Below, one piece after another: positions 1 to 8,064 of a DNA stretch of 64,000 bases. The translations under genes were made by a program, and so were the position numbers. The stretch's first letter is position 1; every line of letters starts with the position of its first letter. The stretch spans positions 62,001 through 126,000 of the forward strand of contig NZ_JBGCBZ010000006.1 in NCBI RefSeq assembly GCF_041262585.1. Direction: 5' to 3'. This DNA is from JAOEGB01 sp041262585. GTDB lineage: Bacteria; Actinomycetota; Actinomycetes; Streptosporangiales; Streptosporangiaceae. The notes under the pieces were generated by a model. It searched no databases and was not told the DNA's origin. It was given only the letters and a program-made list of their open reading frames with translations.

Positions 1-1475
1 GGATCGACGCCGGCGACGATCCTCCCGCGCAGGATCACCTTGAGCGAGTCGGACAGGCCGATGAGCTCGTCGAGGTCCGCGGATATGAGCAGTACGGCGA
101 GGCCGGCGGCGCGGGCCGTACGAAGGTGGTCCCAGATGGCGGCCTGGGCGCCGACGTCGACCCCCCGCGTCGGGTGGCTGGCGATCAGCAGCAGGGGATC
201 GCTGCTCATCTCCCGGCCGACGATGAGCTTCTGCTGGTTGCCTCCGGACAGGGCCGCCGCGTCCACGTCGATTCCGGGGGTACGGACGTCGTACTCCTGG
301 ACGATCCGCCGGGTGTCCTCACGCGCGCCGGCCCGGTCGATCCAGATGCCCTTGACGTTCGGCCGGCGGGTCTGGTGGCCGAGGATCCGGTTCTCCCAGA
401 GCGGCGCCTCCAGCAGCAGCCCGTGCCGGTGCCGGTCCTCCGGGATGTAGCCGATGCCGCCCTCGCGCCGCTTCAGCGTCGACCAGCCGGTGATGTCGCT
501 GCCGTTGAGGGTGAGCGATCCGGAAGCGAGCGGGCGCATGCCCATGATGGCCTCGACGAGCTCGGCCTGGCCGTTCCCCTCGACTCCGGCGATGCCGAGC
601 ACCTCGCCCTTGTGGATGTCGAAGCTGACGCCCTCGACGATCGCCCGCCCGTCGGCGGTCCGCACGGTCAGGTCGCGTACGGAGAAGGCCACGACGTCGG
701 TGACGGTGGACTCGCGCGTCTCGGGGCTGGGCAGCTCGCTGCCGACCATGAGCTCGGCGAGCTGGCGGGCGGTCACGTCCTGGGGGTTCACGGTGGCCAC
801 GGTCGTGCCGCGGCGGATCACGGTGATCGCGTCGGCCACCCGGAGAACCTCGTCGAGCTTGTGGGAGATGAAGAGGATCGTGAGGCCCTCGCGGACCAGG
901 CCGCGCAGGTTGTCGAAGAGCTCGTCGACCTCGTGGGGCACGAGCACGGCGGTCGGCTCGTCGAGGATGAGGATCCGGGCGCCGCGGTAGAGGACCTTGA
1001 GGATCTCCACTCGCTGGCGGTCGCCGACCCCCAGCTCCTCGACGGCGACGTCAGGCGTGATGCCCAGCCCGTACGCGTCGGAGATCTCTTTGATCTTCTC
1101 TCGGGCCGCTCCGAAGTCGATGGCGACGCCGCCCTTCCGCGGCTCGCTGCCGAGGATGACGTTCTCCAGGACCGTGAGGTTGTCCGCCAGCATGAAGTGC
1201 TGGTGGACCATGCCGATCCCGGCTGCGATGGCGTCGGCGGGGGTGTGGAACGCGACGGGCGATCCGTCGATCCGGATTTCGCCCTCGTCCGGACGCTGCA
1301 TGCCGTAAAGGATCTTCATGAGGGTGGACTTGCCCGCGCCGTTCTCACCGACGAGCGCGTGAATCTGTCCCTTTGCCACATGGAGATCGATGTCGCGGTT
1401 GGCGACGACTCCGGGGAACCTCTTGGTGATCCCGGCCAGCTCTACGGCGGGCTCTGTGGCGGTCGCGGTGGTAAT
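1..1475 (-). CDS. BMP-type nucleoside ABC importer, duplicated ATP-binding protein (3' end off window)
   Basis: Cytoplasmic ATPase of a probable purine/pyrimidine nucleoside importer. Two ABC domains are visible. The first has Walker A GENGAGKST at about residues 43-51 and the signature region GVGDRQRVEIL followed by LILDEPTAVL. The second has a degenerate Walker A (GVEGNGQAE), the signature LSGGNQQKL and an ASHPTRG segment in place of a normal Walker B, as is usual for this family. About 491 codons lie in the window, so only a short C-terminus is missing; permeases presumably follow beyond the edge. It is the last visible gene of the operon that starts with the M20 amidohydrolase. No ATG/GTG/TTG lies next to the strong GGAGGAGG ribosome site; the codon 5 nt downstream of it is ATT (1475-1473), which I take as the start. 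A TTG further upstream has no ribosome site. Confidence 0.88.
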   Translation of the reverse strand, partial: MTTATATEPAVELAGITKRFPGVVANRDIDLHVAKGQIHALVGENGAGKSTLMKILYGMQRPDEGEIRIDGSPVAFHTPADAIAAGIGMVHQHFMLADNLTVLENVILGSEPRKGGVAIDFGAAREKIKEISDAYGLGITPDVAVEELGVGDRQRVEILKVLYRGARILILDEPTAVLVPHEVDELFDNLRGLVREGLTILFISHKLDEVLRVADAITVIRRGTTVATVNPQDVTARQLAELMVGSELPSPETRESTVTDVVAFSVRDLTVRTADGRAIVEGVSFDIHKGEVLGIAGVEGNGQAELVEAIMGMRPLASGSLTLNGSDITGWSTLKRREGGIGYIPEDRHRHGLLLEAPLWENRILGHQTRRPNVKGIWIDRAGAREDTRRIVQEYDVRTPGIDVDAAALSGGNQQKLIVGREMSSDPLLLIASHPTRGVDVGAQAAIWDHLRTARAAGLAVLLISADLDELIGLSDSLKVILRGRIVAGVD

Positions 1476-1533
1476 GGCGGCCTCCTCCTGCGGAGTGCCT
1501 GGTGACAGACAGTGGTAGTGAGAGTAGACCAAA

Positions 1534-1559
1534 GGGCCCGGTGCAGTGCCACCGGGCCC
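1534..1559 (-). terminator. Perfect 10-bp stem hairpin between BMP lipoprotein and ATPase genes
   Basis: GGGCCCGGTG (1534-1543) pairs perfectly with CACCGGGCCC (1550-1559) across a 6-nt loop, and is followed by TTT in the minus direction. It sits just after the stop of the highly expressed type of gene (the binding protein) and before the ATPase. It probably acts as a partial terminator or mRNA-stabilising hairpin that sets the binding protein above the ATPase. Confidence 0.6.
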
Positions 1560-1573
1560 CACGACGGCGCAGG

Positions 1574-2635
1574 TCAGGAACTGGGGACCTTGATCTCGCC
1601 GCTGATGATCTTCTGCTTGTACTCGTCGATCTTGGACTTAATGTCGTCGATCTTGCCGCCGGTCGTGGAGTAGTCCACGCCGCCCGCCTTGAGGTCGTAG
1701 ATGGCGGGGCCCGCCTTGACCGTGCCGCCTGTGAAGTTCTTCAGGAAGTCGAAGACCGCGACGTCGACCTTCTTGAGCATCGAGGTGATGATGACGTCCT
1801 TGACGGCCGAGTAGGCGGGGAGGGCCGCCTGGTCGGAGTCGACGCCGATGGCCATGCCGCCCGCGGCCTTCGCGGCCTCGAACACGCCGGCGCCGGAGCC
1901 GCCCGCCGCCTGGTAGACCACGTCGGCGCCCGCGTCGAACATGCCCTGAGCGGCGGTCTTGCCCTTGGCCGGGTCGCCGAAGCCGCTGAAGTCCGGCGGC
2001 TGGGTCAGGTACTTCTTCTGGATCTTGATGTCCGGCTTGGCCGCCTTGGCGCCGGCCACGAAGCCCGCCTCGAACTTGTGGATCAGCGGGACGTCGACGC
2101 CGCCGACGAACCCGACGTTGCCCTTCTGCGACTTCAGCGCGGCCGCCACGCCGACCAGGAACGAGCCCTGCTCCTCGGCGAACAGCAGATTCGTGATGTT
2201 CGCGCCCTTGGCCGCGTCGTCGACGATGGCGAACTTGATGTCGGGGAACTCGGCGGCGACCTTGGTCACGGCCGCGGAATAGGCGAAGCCGACCGCGATG
2301 ACCGGGTTATACCCGCCGGAAGCGAGGAGGCGGAGGCGCTCCTCCTTCTGCGCGTCGGTCTCACCCTGGGTGGCCTGGAGCTCCTTCTTCTCCACCTTCA
2401 ACTCGGAGACGGCCTTGTCGAGACCCGCGGCGGCGGCGTCGTTGAACGAACCGTCACCACGGCCGCCGATGTCGTAGGCCAGGCCCACCTTCACACTCGT
2501 GGCAGCGGGGGCGCTTGACGCGCCACCGGTCGATGCCGTCGTCGGGCTGTCACTGCCTCCACACGCCGCGGCGGCCATGAGCATGGCTCCCGCAGCAGCG
2601 GCGGCAGCCAGCTTGCTAAGTCGATTGCGGAGCAA
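1574..2635 (-). CDS. BMP-family nucleoside-binding lipoprotein (copy 1)
   Basis: Extracytoplasmic substrate-binding lipoprotein of the Bmp/Med family (PnrA-like), feeding a nucleoside ABC importer. I chose the TTG at 2635 because GGGGAG lies 7 nt upstream and it gives a normal lipoprotein signal: LLRNRLSKL, an alanine-rich hydrophobic core, then the lipobox AAAC with Cys about 24 residues in. Length is 353 aa, typical of the family. Family blocks VGLAYDIGGRGDGSFND near the mature N-terminus, FVGGVDVPLI and ADVVYQAAGGSGAGVFEA are all present. It lies closest to the ATPase gene and is the most divergent of the three tandem copies at its N-terminus. Confidence 0.9.
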   Translation of the reverse strand: MLRNRLSKLAAAAAAGAMLMAAAACGGSDSPTTASTGGASSAPAATSVKVGLAYDIGGRGDGSFNDAAAAGLDKAVSELKVEKKELQATQGETDAQKEERLRLLASGGYNPVIAVGFAYSAAVTKVAAEFPDIKFAIVDDAAKGANITNLLFAEEQGSFLVGVAAALKSQKGNVGFVGGVDVPLIHKFEAGFVAGAKAAKPDIKIQKKYLTQPPDFSGFGDPAKGKTAAQGMFDAGADVVYQAAGGSGAGVFEAAKAAGGMAIGVDSDQAALPAYSAVKDVIITSMLKKVDVAVFDFLKNFTGGTVKAGPAIYDLKAGGVDYSTTGGKIDDIKSKIDEYKQKIISGEIKVPSS

Positions 2636-2813
2636 GGTGAAACTCCCCTTCCCGTGTCCGCGCCTGTCCACGGCGTCCAACTTCCGTCGCACGCACGCTG
2701 GAACGCACGGCAACCCTGCACGGAAGATAGTTGTTTGACCTGCGTAGACCAAACCCGCATACGACTCCGCAATGCGTCCGTTATGCAGCTCACGCCACCT
2801 CGTGACCAGGCGG

Positions 2814-3851
2814 TCAGTCCAGGACAACCTTGACCTTGTGGTGGATGATCTCCTGCTTGAGCTGCTCCAGCTTCGGTTGGATGTCCTTGATGTGGCCGCC
2901 GCCGGTCGCGTAGTCCACCCCGCCCAGAGCGAGGTCATAGACCACCGGCCCCGGCCTGACGGTACCGTCCACGGTGTCCGCCAGGTAGTCGTACACCGCG
3001 ACGTTGACCTTCTTCATCATCGACGTGAGGATGTAGGGCCGTACGTCCGGCGCGGCCGTGACCGCCTGGTCGGAGTCCGCGCCGATGGCCCACGCCTGAT
3101 GCTCCTTGGCGGCCTCGAACACCCCGGCGCCCGAACCTCCCGCGCCCTGATAGACGACGTCCGCGCCGGCGGCGTACATGGCGTCCGCGGCGGCCTTTCC
3201 CTTGGCGGGGTCGTTGAAGCCGGTCAGGTCCGGCGGCCGGGTCAGGTACCTCGTCTGGACGGTGATGTGCGGGTTGACGTAGGCCACACCCTGCCGATAG
3301 CCGGCCTCGAACCTCTTGACCACCGGCGCCACGACGCCGCCCACGAAGCCGACGTTCCCGGTCCTGGTCTTGAGGGCGGCCGCCGCCCCGACCAGGAACG
3401 CCCCTTCCTCGTCGGCGAACATCAGGTTGGTGACGTTGGGCGCGGTCACCGAATCGTCGTCGACGACCGCGAACCGGGTGCGCGGAAACTGCCGCGCGAC
3501 TTTCTTCATCGGCGCGGAATAGGCGTAGCCCAGGGCGATGACCGGGTTGTACCCGCTTGCCGCGAGGGACCGGAGCCGGTCTTCCTTGTGTTGGTCCGTC
3601 TCCCCCGCGATGCCCTCCACCTCCTTGCTCTTCCCCAGGCCGAGGTTCTTCTTGGCGTCGTCGAGACCGCTCGCCGCGAAGTCGTTCCAGGAGTGGTCCC
3701 CACGTCCGCCGATGTCGTACGCGAGACCGACACGCAGCGTCGACGCGTCCGCACCTCCGGCGGAGGTCCCGGGGCCCTCCGAGGAAGTCCCACAGCTCGG
3801 CACGGTGATCAGGAGGGAGGCACACGCCACTAGGGCCGCGATCGACCGCAC
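2814..3851 (-). CDS. BMP-family nucleoside-binding lipoprotein (copy 2)
   Basis: Second tandem paralogue of the nucleoside-binding lipoprotein, about 345 aa. The GTG at 3851 is preferred: AGGGGG precedes it, and the resulting start (VRSIAALVA, lipobox VPSC) matches copy 3, which begins MRSIAAL. A TTG 15 nt upstream would overlap that ribosome site. The conserved blocks AYDIGGRGDHSWND, FVGGVVAPVV and ADVVYQGAGGSGAGVFEAA are intact. The gene is separated by about 108 nt from copy 3 and about 178 nt from copy 1. The sequence just upstream (3905-3955) is unusually AT-rich for this genome and may hold its own promoter. Confidence 0.9.
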   Translation of the reverse strand: MRSIAALVACASLLITVPSCGTSSEGPGTSAGGADASTLRVGLAYDIGGRGDHSWNDFAASGLDDAKKNLGLGKSKEVEGIAGETDQHKEDRLRSLAASGYNPVIALGYAYSAPMKKVARQFPRTRFAVVDDDSVTAPNVTNLMFADEEGAFLVGAAAALKTRTGNVGFVGGVVAPVVKRFEAGYRQGVAYVNPHITVQTRYLTRPPDLTGFNDPAKGKAAADAMYAAGADVVYQGAGGSGAGVFEAAKEHQAWAIGADSDQAVTAAPDVRPYILTSMMKKVNVAVYDYLADTVDGTVRPGPVVYDLALGGVDYATGGGHIKDIQPKLEQLKQEIIHHKVKVVLD

Positions 3852-3959
3852 GAGATCCCCCTTCAACTGCGCTCAGATCACAACTCTGACGTACGCGAAG
3901 TAAGGCATAACGCGCGACTAATACAATATTTGTCCAAATTATCCGATTATCGGAGAGCG

Positions 3960-5000
3960 TCAGGTCGGAGAGACCTTTATCCTGTGGAAAATGATCTCCT
4001 GCTTGAGCTGCTCAAGTATTGGCTGGATGTCCTTGATGTGGCCACCGGTGGTCGAGTAGTCGACCCCGCCCACCTTGAGGTCGTAGAGGGTGGGACCCGG
4101 CTTCACGGTTCCGTCCTCGATGCTCGCCAGGTAGTCGTAGACCGCGACGTTGATCTTCTTCACCATCGACGTGAGGATGTAGGCCCGCACTGCGGGATCC
4201 GCGGTCAGCGCCTGGTCGGAGTCGACGCCGATGGCCCACGCGTGATGCTTCTTGGCGGCCTGGAACACGCCCGCCCCCGAGCCGGCCGCGGCGTGATACA
4301 CCACATCCGCGCCCGCGTCGTACATGCCCTGCGCGGCCACCCTGCCCTTGGCGGGATCGTCGAAGCCGTCGAGATCCGGCGGCTGCGTCAGATATCTCAC
4401 CTGGACCGTGGCCTTGGGGTTGATGTACTTGACGCCCTGCGTGTAGCCGGCCTCGAACGACTTGACCGCCGGGACCTCGACGCCTCCGACGAAGCCGACG
4501 TTGCCGTTCGCCGACTTCATCGCCGCGGCCGCCCCCACGAGGAAGGACCCCTCGTGCCCGGCGAACAGCAGGTTCGAGACGTTGGGCCCGGTGGCGGTGG
4601 CGTCGTCGACGATGGCGAACCTGGTCCGCGGGAAGTCGGGGGCGGCCTCCTTGACCGCGTTGGAGTAGGTGTACCCCACCGCGATGATGGTGTCGTAGCC
4701 ATCCGACGCGAGCGTGCGGAGCCGCTCCTCCTTCTCCTCGTCGCCCTCCCCCCGGACGCCCCCGACCTCCTTGGTCTGGGCGATGTCGAGATTCCTCCTG
4801 GCGTCGTCGAGACCACTCGCCGCGGCGTCGTTGAAGGACTGGTCACCCCGCCCGCCGATGTCGTAGGCCAGGCCGACCCGCATGAGCGACGTGTCCGCGT
4901 CCTGACGGGCGGAATCGCTCGGGCCGTCCGAGGAGGTCCCGCAACCGGCCAGGGCGATCGCGAGGGCGGCACCCGCTGCCAGCGCTGCGATCGACCGCAA
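3960..5000 (-). CDS. BMP-family nucleoside-binding lipoprotein (copy 3)
   Basis: Third tandem paralogue, 346 aa, starting at a TTG (5000) with AGGAGA 6-7 nt upstream. Signal peptide MRSIAALAAGAALAIALAGC has a clean lipobox (LAGC, Cys20). Family blocks AYDIGGRGDQSFND, FVGGVEVPAV and ADVVYHAAAGSGAGVFQAA are present. It is clearly closer to copy 2 than to copy 1, sharing the CGTSSxGP start of the mature protein, which suggests a recent duplication. It follows the M20 amidohydrolase gene in the same direction. Confidence 0.9.
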   Translation of the reverse strand: MRSIAALAAGAALAIALAGCGTSSDGPSDSARQDADTSLMRVGLAYDIGGRGDQSFNDAAASGLDDARRNLDIAQTKEVGGVRGEGDEEKEERLRTLASDGYDTIIAVGYTYSNAVKEAAPDFPRTRFAIVDDATATGPNVSNLLFAGHEGSFLVGAAAAMKSANGNVGFVGGVEVPAVKSFEAGYTQGVKYINPKATVQVRYLTQPPDLDGFDDPAKGRVAAQGMYDAGADVVYHAAAGSGAGVFQAAKKHHAWAIGVDSDQALTADPAVRAYILTSMVKKINVAVYDYLASIEDGTVKPGPTLYDLKVGGVDYSTTGGHIKDIQPILEQLKQEIIFHRIKVSPT

Positions 5001-5086
5001 GACAGGTCTCCTTCACTGGGCGTCGGGGACTCCTGTGACCAGCGTCAGGCAAGGGTAACTCGCGGTCGATGCAACCTTTGTCAAGG

Positions 5087-5108
5087 TTCAGGCGGTTTTC
5101 AGGCGGTT
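5087..5108. repeat. 11-bp perfect tandem duplication across a stop codon
   Basis: TTCAGGCGGTT occurs twice in tandem (5087-5097 and 5098-5108). The second copy contains the TGA stop (minus strand, 5101-5099) of the M20 amidohydrolase and the first copy carries a duplicate of it. Three other gene ends in the window show the same arrangement. Confidence 0.8.
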
Positions 5109-6340
5109 TCGCCCCAAAGCGCGGTGAGCGCGGTGGCGGCCATGACCTTCACGCCCACACCGATCGCGCGCTCGTCGACGTCGAACTGCGGCCGGTGGAT
5201 GTCCACCTCGTCGATCGAGCCCGGGGGACGGGTGCCGAGCCGGGCGAGGGCGCCGGGCACCGACTCGACGTACCAGGAGAAGTCCTCTCCGCCGAGGCTC
5301 TGCGGGGTCGGCACCGCGGCGGTCTCCCCCACGACCTGCGTCACCGCGTCGTGCAGCATCTGGATGCTCCTGGCCTCGTTCACCGTGGGCGGCGTGCCGC
5401 GCCGGTAGTCGAGCTCCGCGTCCACGCCGTACGCCCCGGCCACCGAGTCGAGCAGCGACTTGACCAGGTCGGGCGCCTGGTGCCATGCCTCCTCGTCGAG
5501 CGACCGCACGGTGCCCTGCGCCATGCCGACATCCGGGATGGTGTTGAAGGCGGAGCCCGCGGAGACCTGCCCCCACACGAGGCTGAGGCTCGACCGGGGA
5601 TCGACCCTGCGGGACAGCGCGGCCGGCAGCTCGGTGATGATCTTGCTCAGCGCGTACACGAGGTCCACGGTCAGGTGCGGGCGGGCCGTGTGCCCTCCGG
5701 GGCCGCCGACATGGATCCGGACGCTGTCGCAGGAGCCCGTGATCGGACCTGTGCGCAGGCCGACCTGACCGACGTCGATCCTCGGGTCGCAGTGCACCGC
5801 GAAGATGCGGTCCACCTCGTTCAGGCCGCCGTCCCGCATGACCTCGAGCGCGCCGCCCGCGACCTCCTCGGCGGGCTGGAAGATCAGTCGCACCCGGCCG
5901 GGGAGAGCCCCCGCGTCGGCCTGGGACGCGAGGAACAGCCCCGCGCCGAGGACGACGGCCGTGTGGACATCGTGACCGCAGGCGTGGCAGGCGCCCGAGT
6001 TGGTCGACCGGTACGGAACGTCCTTCTCGTCCTCCATCGGCAGGGCGTCGATGTCGGCGCGCAGGGCGACCGTGGGCCCCTGGTCCCGGCCGAGGTCCAC
6101 CCACATGCCGGTTCCACGAGAGAGCATCCTCGGCGTCAGCCCCGCGTCGGCCAAACGCTCAGCGATCTTCTGGGTGGTGCGATGCTCGCTGAAGGCGATC
6201 TCCGGATGCGCGTGGATGTCACGCCGGAACTCGATCAGCTCATCGTTGTGCTCGCGAAGGAAATCCGCCAGCTGCGCGGCCAGGTCGTTCGCCCTGGAGG
6301 GCGCCGCGTCCGGCGGTGCGAGCTTCGATGAGGTGGCCAC
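5099..6340 (-). CDS. M20-family amidohydrolase / peptidase
   Basis: Metal-dependent amidohydrolase of the M20 (aminoacylase/IAL-hydrolase/carboxypeptidase Ss1) family, about 413 aa, cytoplasmic (no signal peptide). Visible motifs are RRDIHAHPEIAFSEHRT near the N-terminus, the metal site ACGHDVHTAVVLGA and FQPAEE with the catalytic Glu pair. The C-terminal SLGGEDFSWY supplies a further metal ligand. The GTG at 6340 has GGGAAG just upstream; an ORF from 6394 would add a non-conserved leader. It is first in the operon with the three BMP lipoproteins and the ATPase. The natural substrate is not evident; a nitrogen-salvage role beside the nucleoside importer is inference. Confidence 0.85.
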   Translation of the reverse strand: MATSSKLAPPDAAPSRANDLAAQLADFLREHNDELIEFRRDIHAHPEIAFSEHRTTQKIAERLADAGLTPRMLSRGTGMWVDLGRDQGPTVALRADIDALPMEDEKDVPYRSTNSGACHACGHDVHTAVVLGAGLFLASQADAGALPGRVRLIFQPAEEVAGGALEVMRDGGLNEVDRIFAVHCDPRIDVGQVGLRTGPITGSCDSVRIHVGGPGGHTARPHLTVDLVYALSKIITELPAALSRRVDPRSSLSLVWGQVSAGSAFNTIPDVGMAQGTVRSLDEEAWHQAPDLVKSLLDSVAGAYGVDAELDYRRGTPPTVNEARSIQMLHDAVTQVVGETAAVPTPQSLGGEDFSWYVESVPGALARLGTRPPGSIDEVDIHRPQFDVDERAIGVGVKVMAATALTALWGETA

Positions 6341-6558
6341 AGATCTTCCCTTCCCCAGCGAACCGTCCTGCCACGGATCACGGGATCGAATCAAAACGTC
6401 GGATCAGAACATCACGCCAGGCAGATCACGTTGAAAAGCCGAAAGGGCCGCGCGGGCGCCGTCTCGCCACCACCGACCCTTCATTCACAATCTTTCCATG
6501 CCGCGACCTTCCGAGGCGGGGGATTGCCCAGTATTTACACTGGCAACTGATTTGCCGA

Positions 6559-7734
6559 TCACTTTCCGGAATGCTCACCCTCGCGGTTGGGGTTCGAGGT
6601 CACGAACCTGTCCTCGGCGAGCTCGATCACGGTCGCGTCGACGACGTCCTGGAGGGTTCCTCCGTCGGCGAGGATCGCCCGCTGGCGCTCGCAGGAACTC
6701 CCCTGCTCCAGCACGTCCGTCATCACGGCCAGCTCCTCGGCACAGCCGAGCCGGTCGGCGAGCGGTTCGAGTTCGCGCTGAAGCTCATACAATATGTCGC
6801 GCATCGGAGCCGTGGAGCCGTGGTCGTCGGTGATGACGTCGGCGTCGAGGCCGTAGCGCGTGGCGCGCCACTTGTTGTCGCGCACCACCCAGGCCGCCGG
6901 ATGCGGCAGCTTGTAGCCCCGGTCGATCTGCTGGTCGAACTGCTGCACCAGGCATTGCGACAGGGCGGCGACCATGCCGACCTCGCGTGGCGTGGGGATG
7001 CCGTCGAACATCCGGATCTCGATCGTGCCGAAGTCGGGGTGCGGCCGGATGTCCCACCACACCTCCTTGATGCTTCTGATCGTCCCCGCGCGCTTCAGCG
7101 TGTCCATGTACTCCTCGAACTCCGTCCAGTCCGCCAGCAGGTGCGGAGGGCCCGCGGTCGGCAGGGAGCCGAAGACGATCGCCCTGCTGGAGGCGAGCCC
7201 GGTGTCCTGGCCGCCCCAGTAGGGGCTGGAGGACGTCAGCGCGAGGAAGTGCGGCAGATGGGCGGCCAGGGCGTTGACGATGGGGATGACCTTGTCCCGG
7301 TCGGTCACGCCCACGTGGACGTGCACGCCGAAGGTCTGGATCCGCCACGCCAGCCACTGCATCTCCTCGACCAGCTCGGTGTACCGCTGGATCGGGGCGT
7401 AGACGGCGTCCCGCCAGTCGCTGATGGCGTGGGTCCCCGTGCAGGCGAGCACCGTCCCCCGCGGCTCTACGGCCTGGCGCAGCCTGTCGATGCTCCTCCT
7501 CAGATCCTGCACCGCCTCGGCGACCGTGTGGCAGACGTCGGTGACGATCTCGATCTGCGACTGCATGAGCTCGTGCATGGCCTTCGGCCGCTGGGCCTCG
7601 CTGAGCTCCGGGACCGCCGCCAGCACTTCCTTGGCGTCCTGGCGGAGCTGGCGGCTGTGCCGGTCGACGAGCTGGAGCTCCCACTCAACGCCCAGCGTCG
7701 CGCCGCGCGAGGGGTTGAACTCGATCGTCACCAC
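6559..7734 (-). CDS. GCS2-type carboxylate-amine ligase (YbdK-like)
   Basis: ATP-dependent carboxylate-amine ligase of the glutamate-cysteine ligase 2 fold, about 391 aa. The N-terminal signature is RGATLGVEWELQLVD (family GxExE). Other family blocks are GTHAISDW, WLAWRIQTFGVHVHVGV (paired His) and WWDIRPHPDFGTIEIRMFDG. GTG codons at 7734 and 7731 are both possible; GGAGG lies 3 and 6 nt upstream respectively, so 7731 has the better spacing. The true substrate is uncertain because many family members have weak glutamate-cysteine activity. A second, longer GCS2 gene lies at 43426-44892. Confidence 0.85.
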   Translation of the reverse strand: MVTIEFNPSRGATLGVEWELQLVDRHSRQLRQDAKEVLAAVPELSEAQRPKAMHELMQSQIEIVTDVCHTVAEAVQDLRRSIDRLRQAVEPRGTVLACTGTHAISDWRDAVYAPIQRYTELVEEMQWLAWRIQTFGVHVHVGVTDRDKVIPIVNALAAHLPHFLALTSSSPYWGGQDTGLASSRAIVFGSLPTAGPPHLLADWTEFEEYMDTLKRAGTIRSIKEVWWDIRPHPDFGTIEIRMFDGIPTPREVGMVAALSQCLVQQFDQQIDRGYKLPHPAAWVVRDNKWRATRYGLDADVITDDHGSTAPMRDILYELQRELEPLADRLGCAEELAVMTDVLEQGSSCERQRAILADGGTLQDVVDATVIELAEDRFVTSNPNREGEHSGK

Positions 7735-7766
7735 ATGCCTCCATCGGGTCGGAATATCCCCTTTGG

Positions 7767-7967
7767 TTAAGGCCTACCCCCCATCCAGGCGCGCACGCCA
7801 ATGCCGCCCAGCACCAGCGCCAGGATCAGGTTGACGGCGATCAAGATGCCGTGAACCACGTAGAAGCCGGTCTCATGGCCGTCCTGCAGGTTGAAACCGA
7901 GCGAAATCCATTCAAAGATCATGAAAGCGGCGAGGGCCAACAGAAAGCCCGATACACGTCTCGTCAT
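7767..7967 (-). CDS. Small SCO4848-family membrane protein
   Basis: Protein of about 66 aa (MTRRVSGFLLALAAFMIFEW...) with two hydrophobic segments separated by a short polar loop (NLQDGHETG) and an RAWMGGRP tail. It resembles the small SCO4848-type actinobacterial membrane proteins, known to sit beside a D-Ala-D-Ala carboxypeptidase gene as here. I chose the ATG at 7967. A -10-like GATACT lies 8 nt upstream, consistent with a leaderless mRNA; no ribosome site is seen. A longer reading from 8030 adds an unconserved polar leader. Function unknown. Confidence 0.7.
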   Translation of the reverse strand: MTRRVSGFLLALAAFMIFEWISLGFNLQDGHETGFYVVHGILIAVNLILALVLGGIGVRAWMGGRP

Positions 7968-8064
7968 CTTCACAGTATCGGCGGGCGTGCCTCCGGAGTG
8001 TGCCGCGATCTTCGGGGCATGTGCCATCACATGCGAAAAGACTCGAAGCTAGGCTGACTTCCCT

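Noticed and set aside
126..1505. Long plus-strand open frame opposite the ATPase gene
   Set aside because: It is the antisense shadow of the ABC ATPase, whose Walker and signature motifs fix the coding strand; high GC makes such frames common.
3943..3953. CCGATTATCGG palindrome downstream of BMP copy 3
   Set aside because: An 11-bp near-palindrome in AT-rich sequence is too short to call a terminator or operator without comparison.
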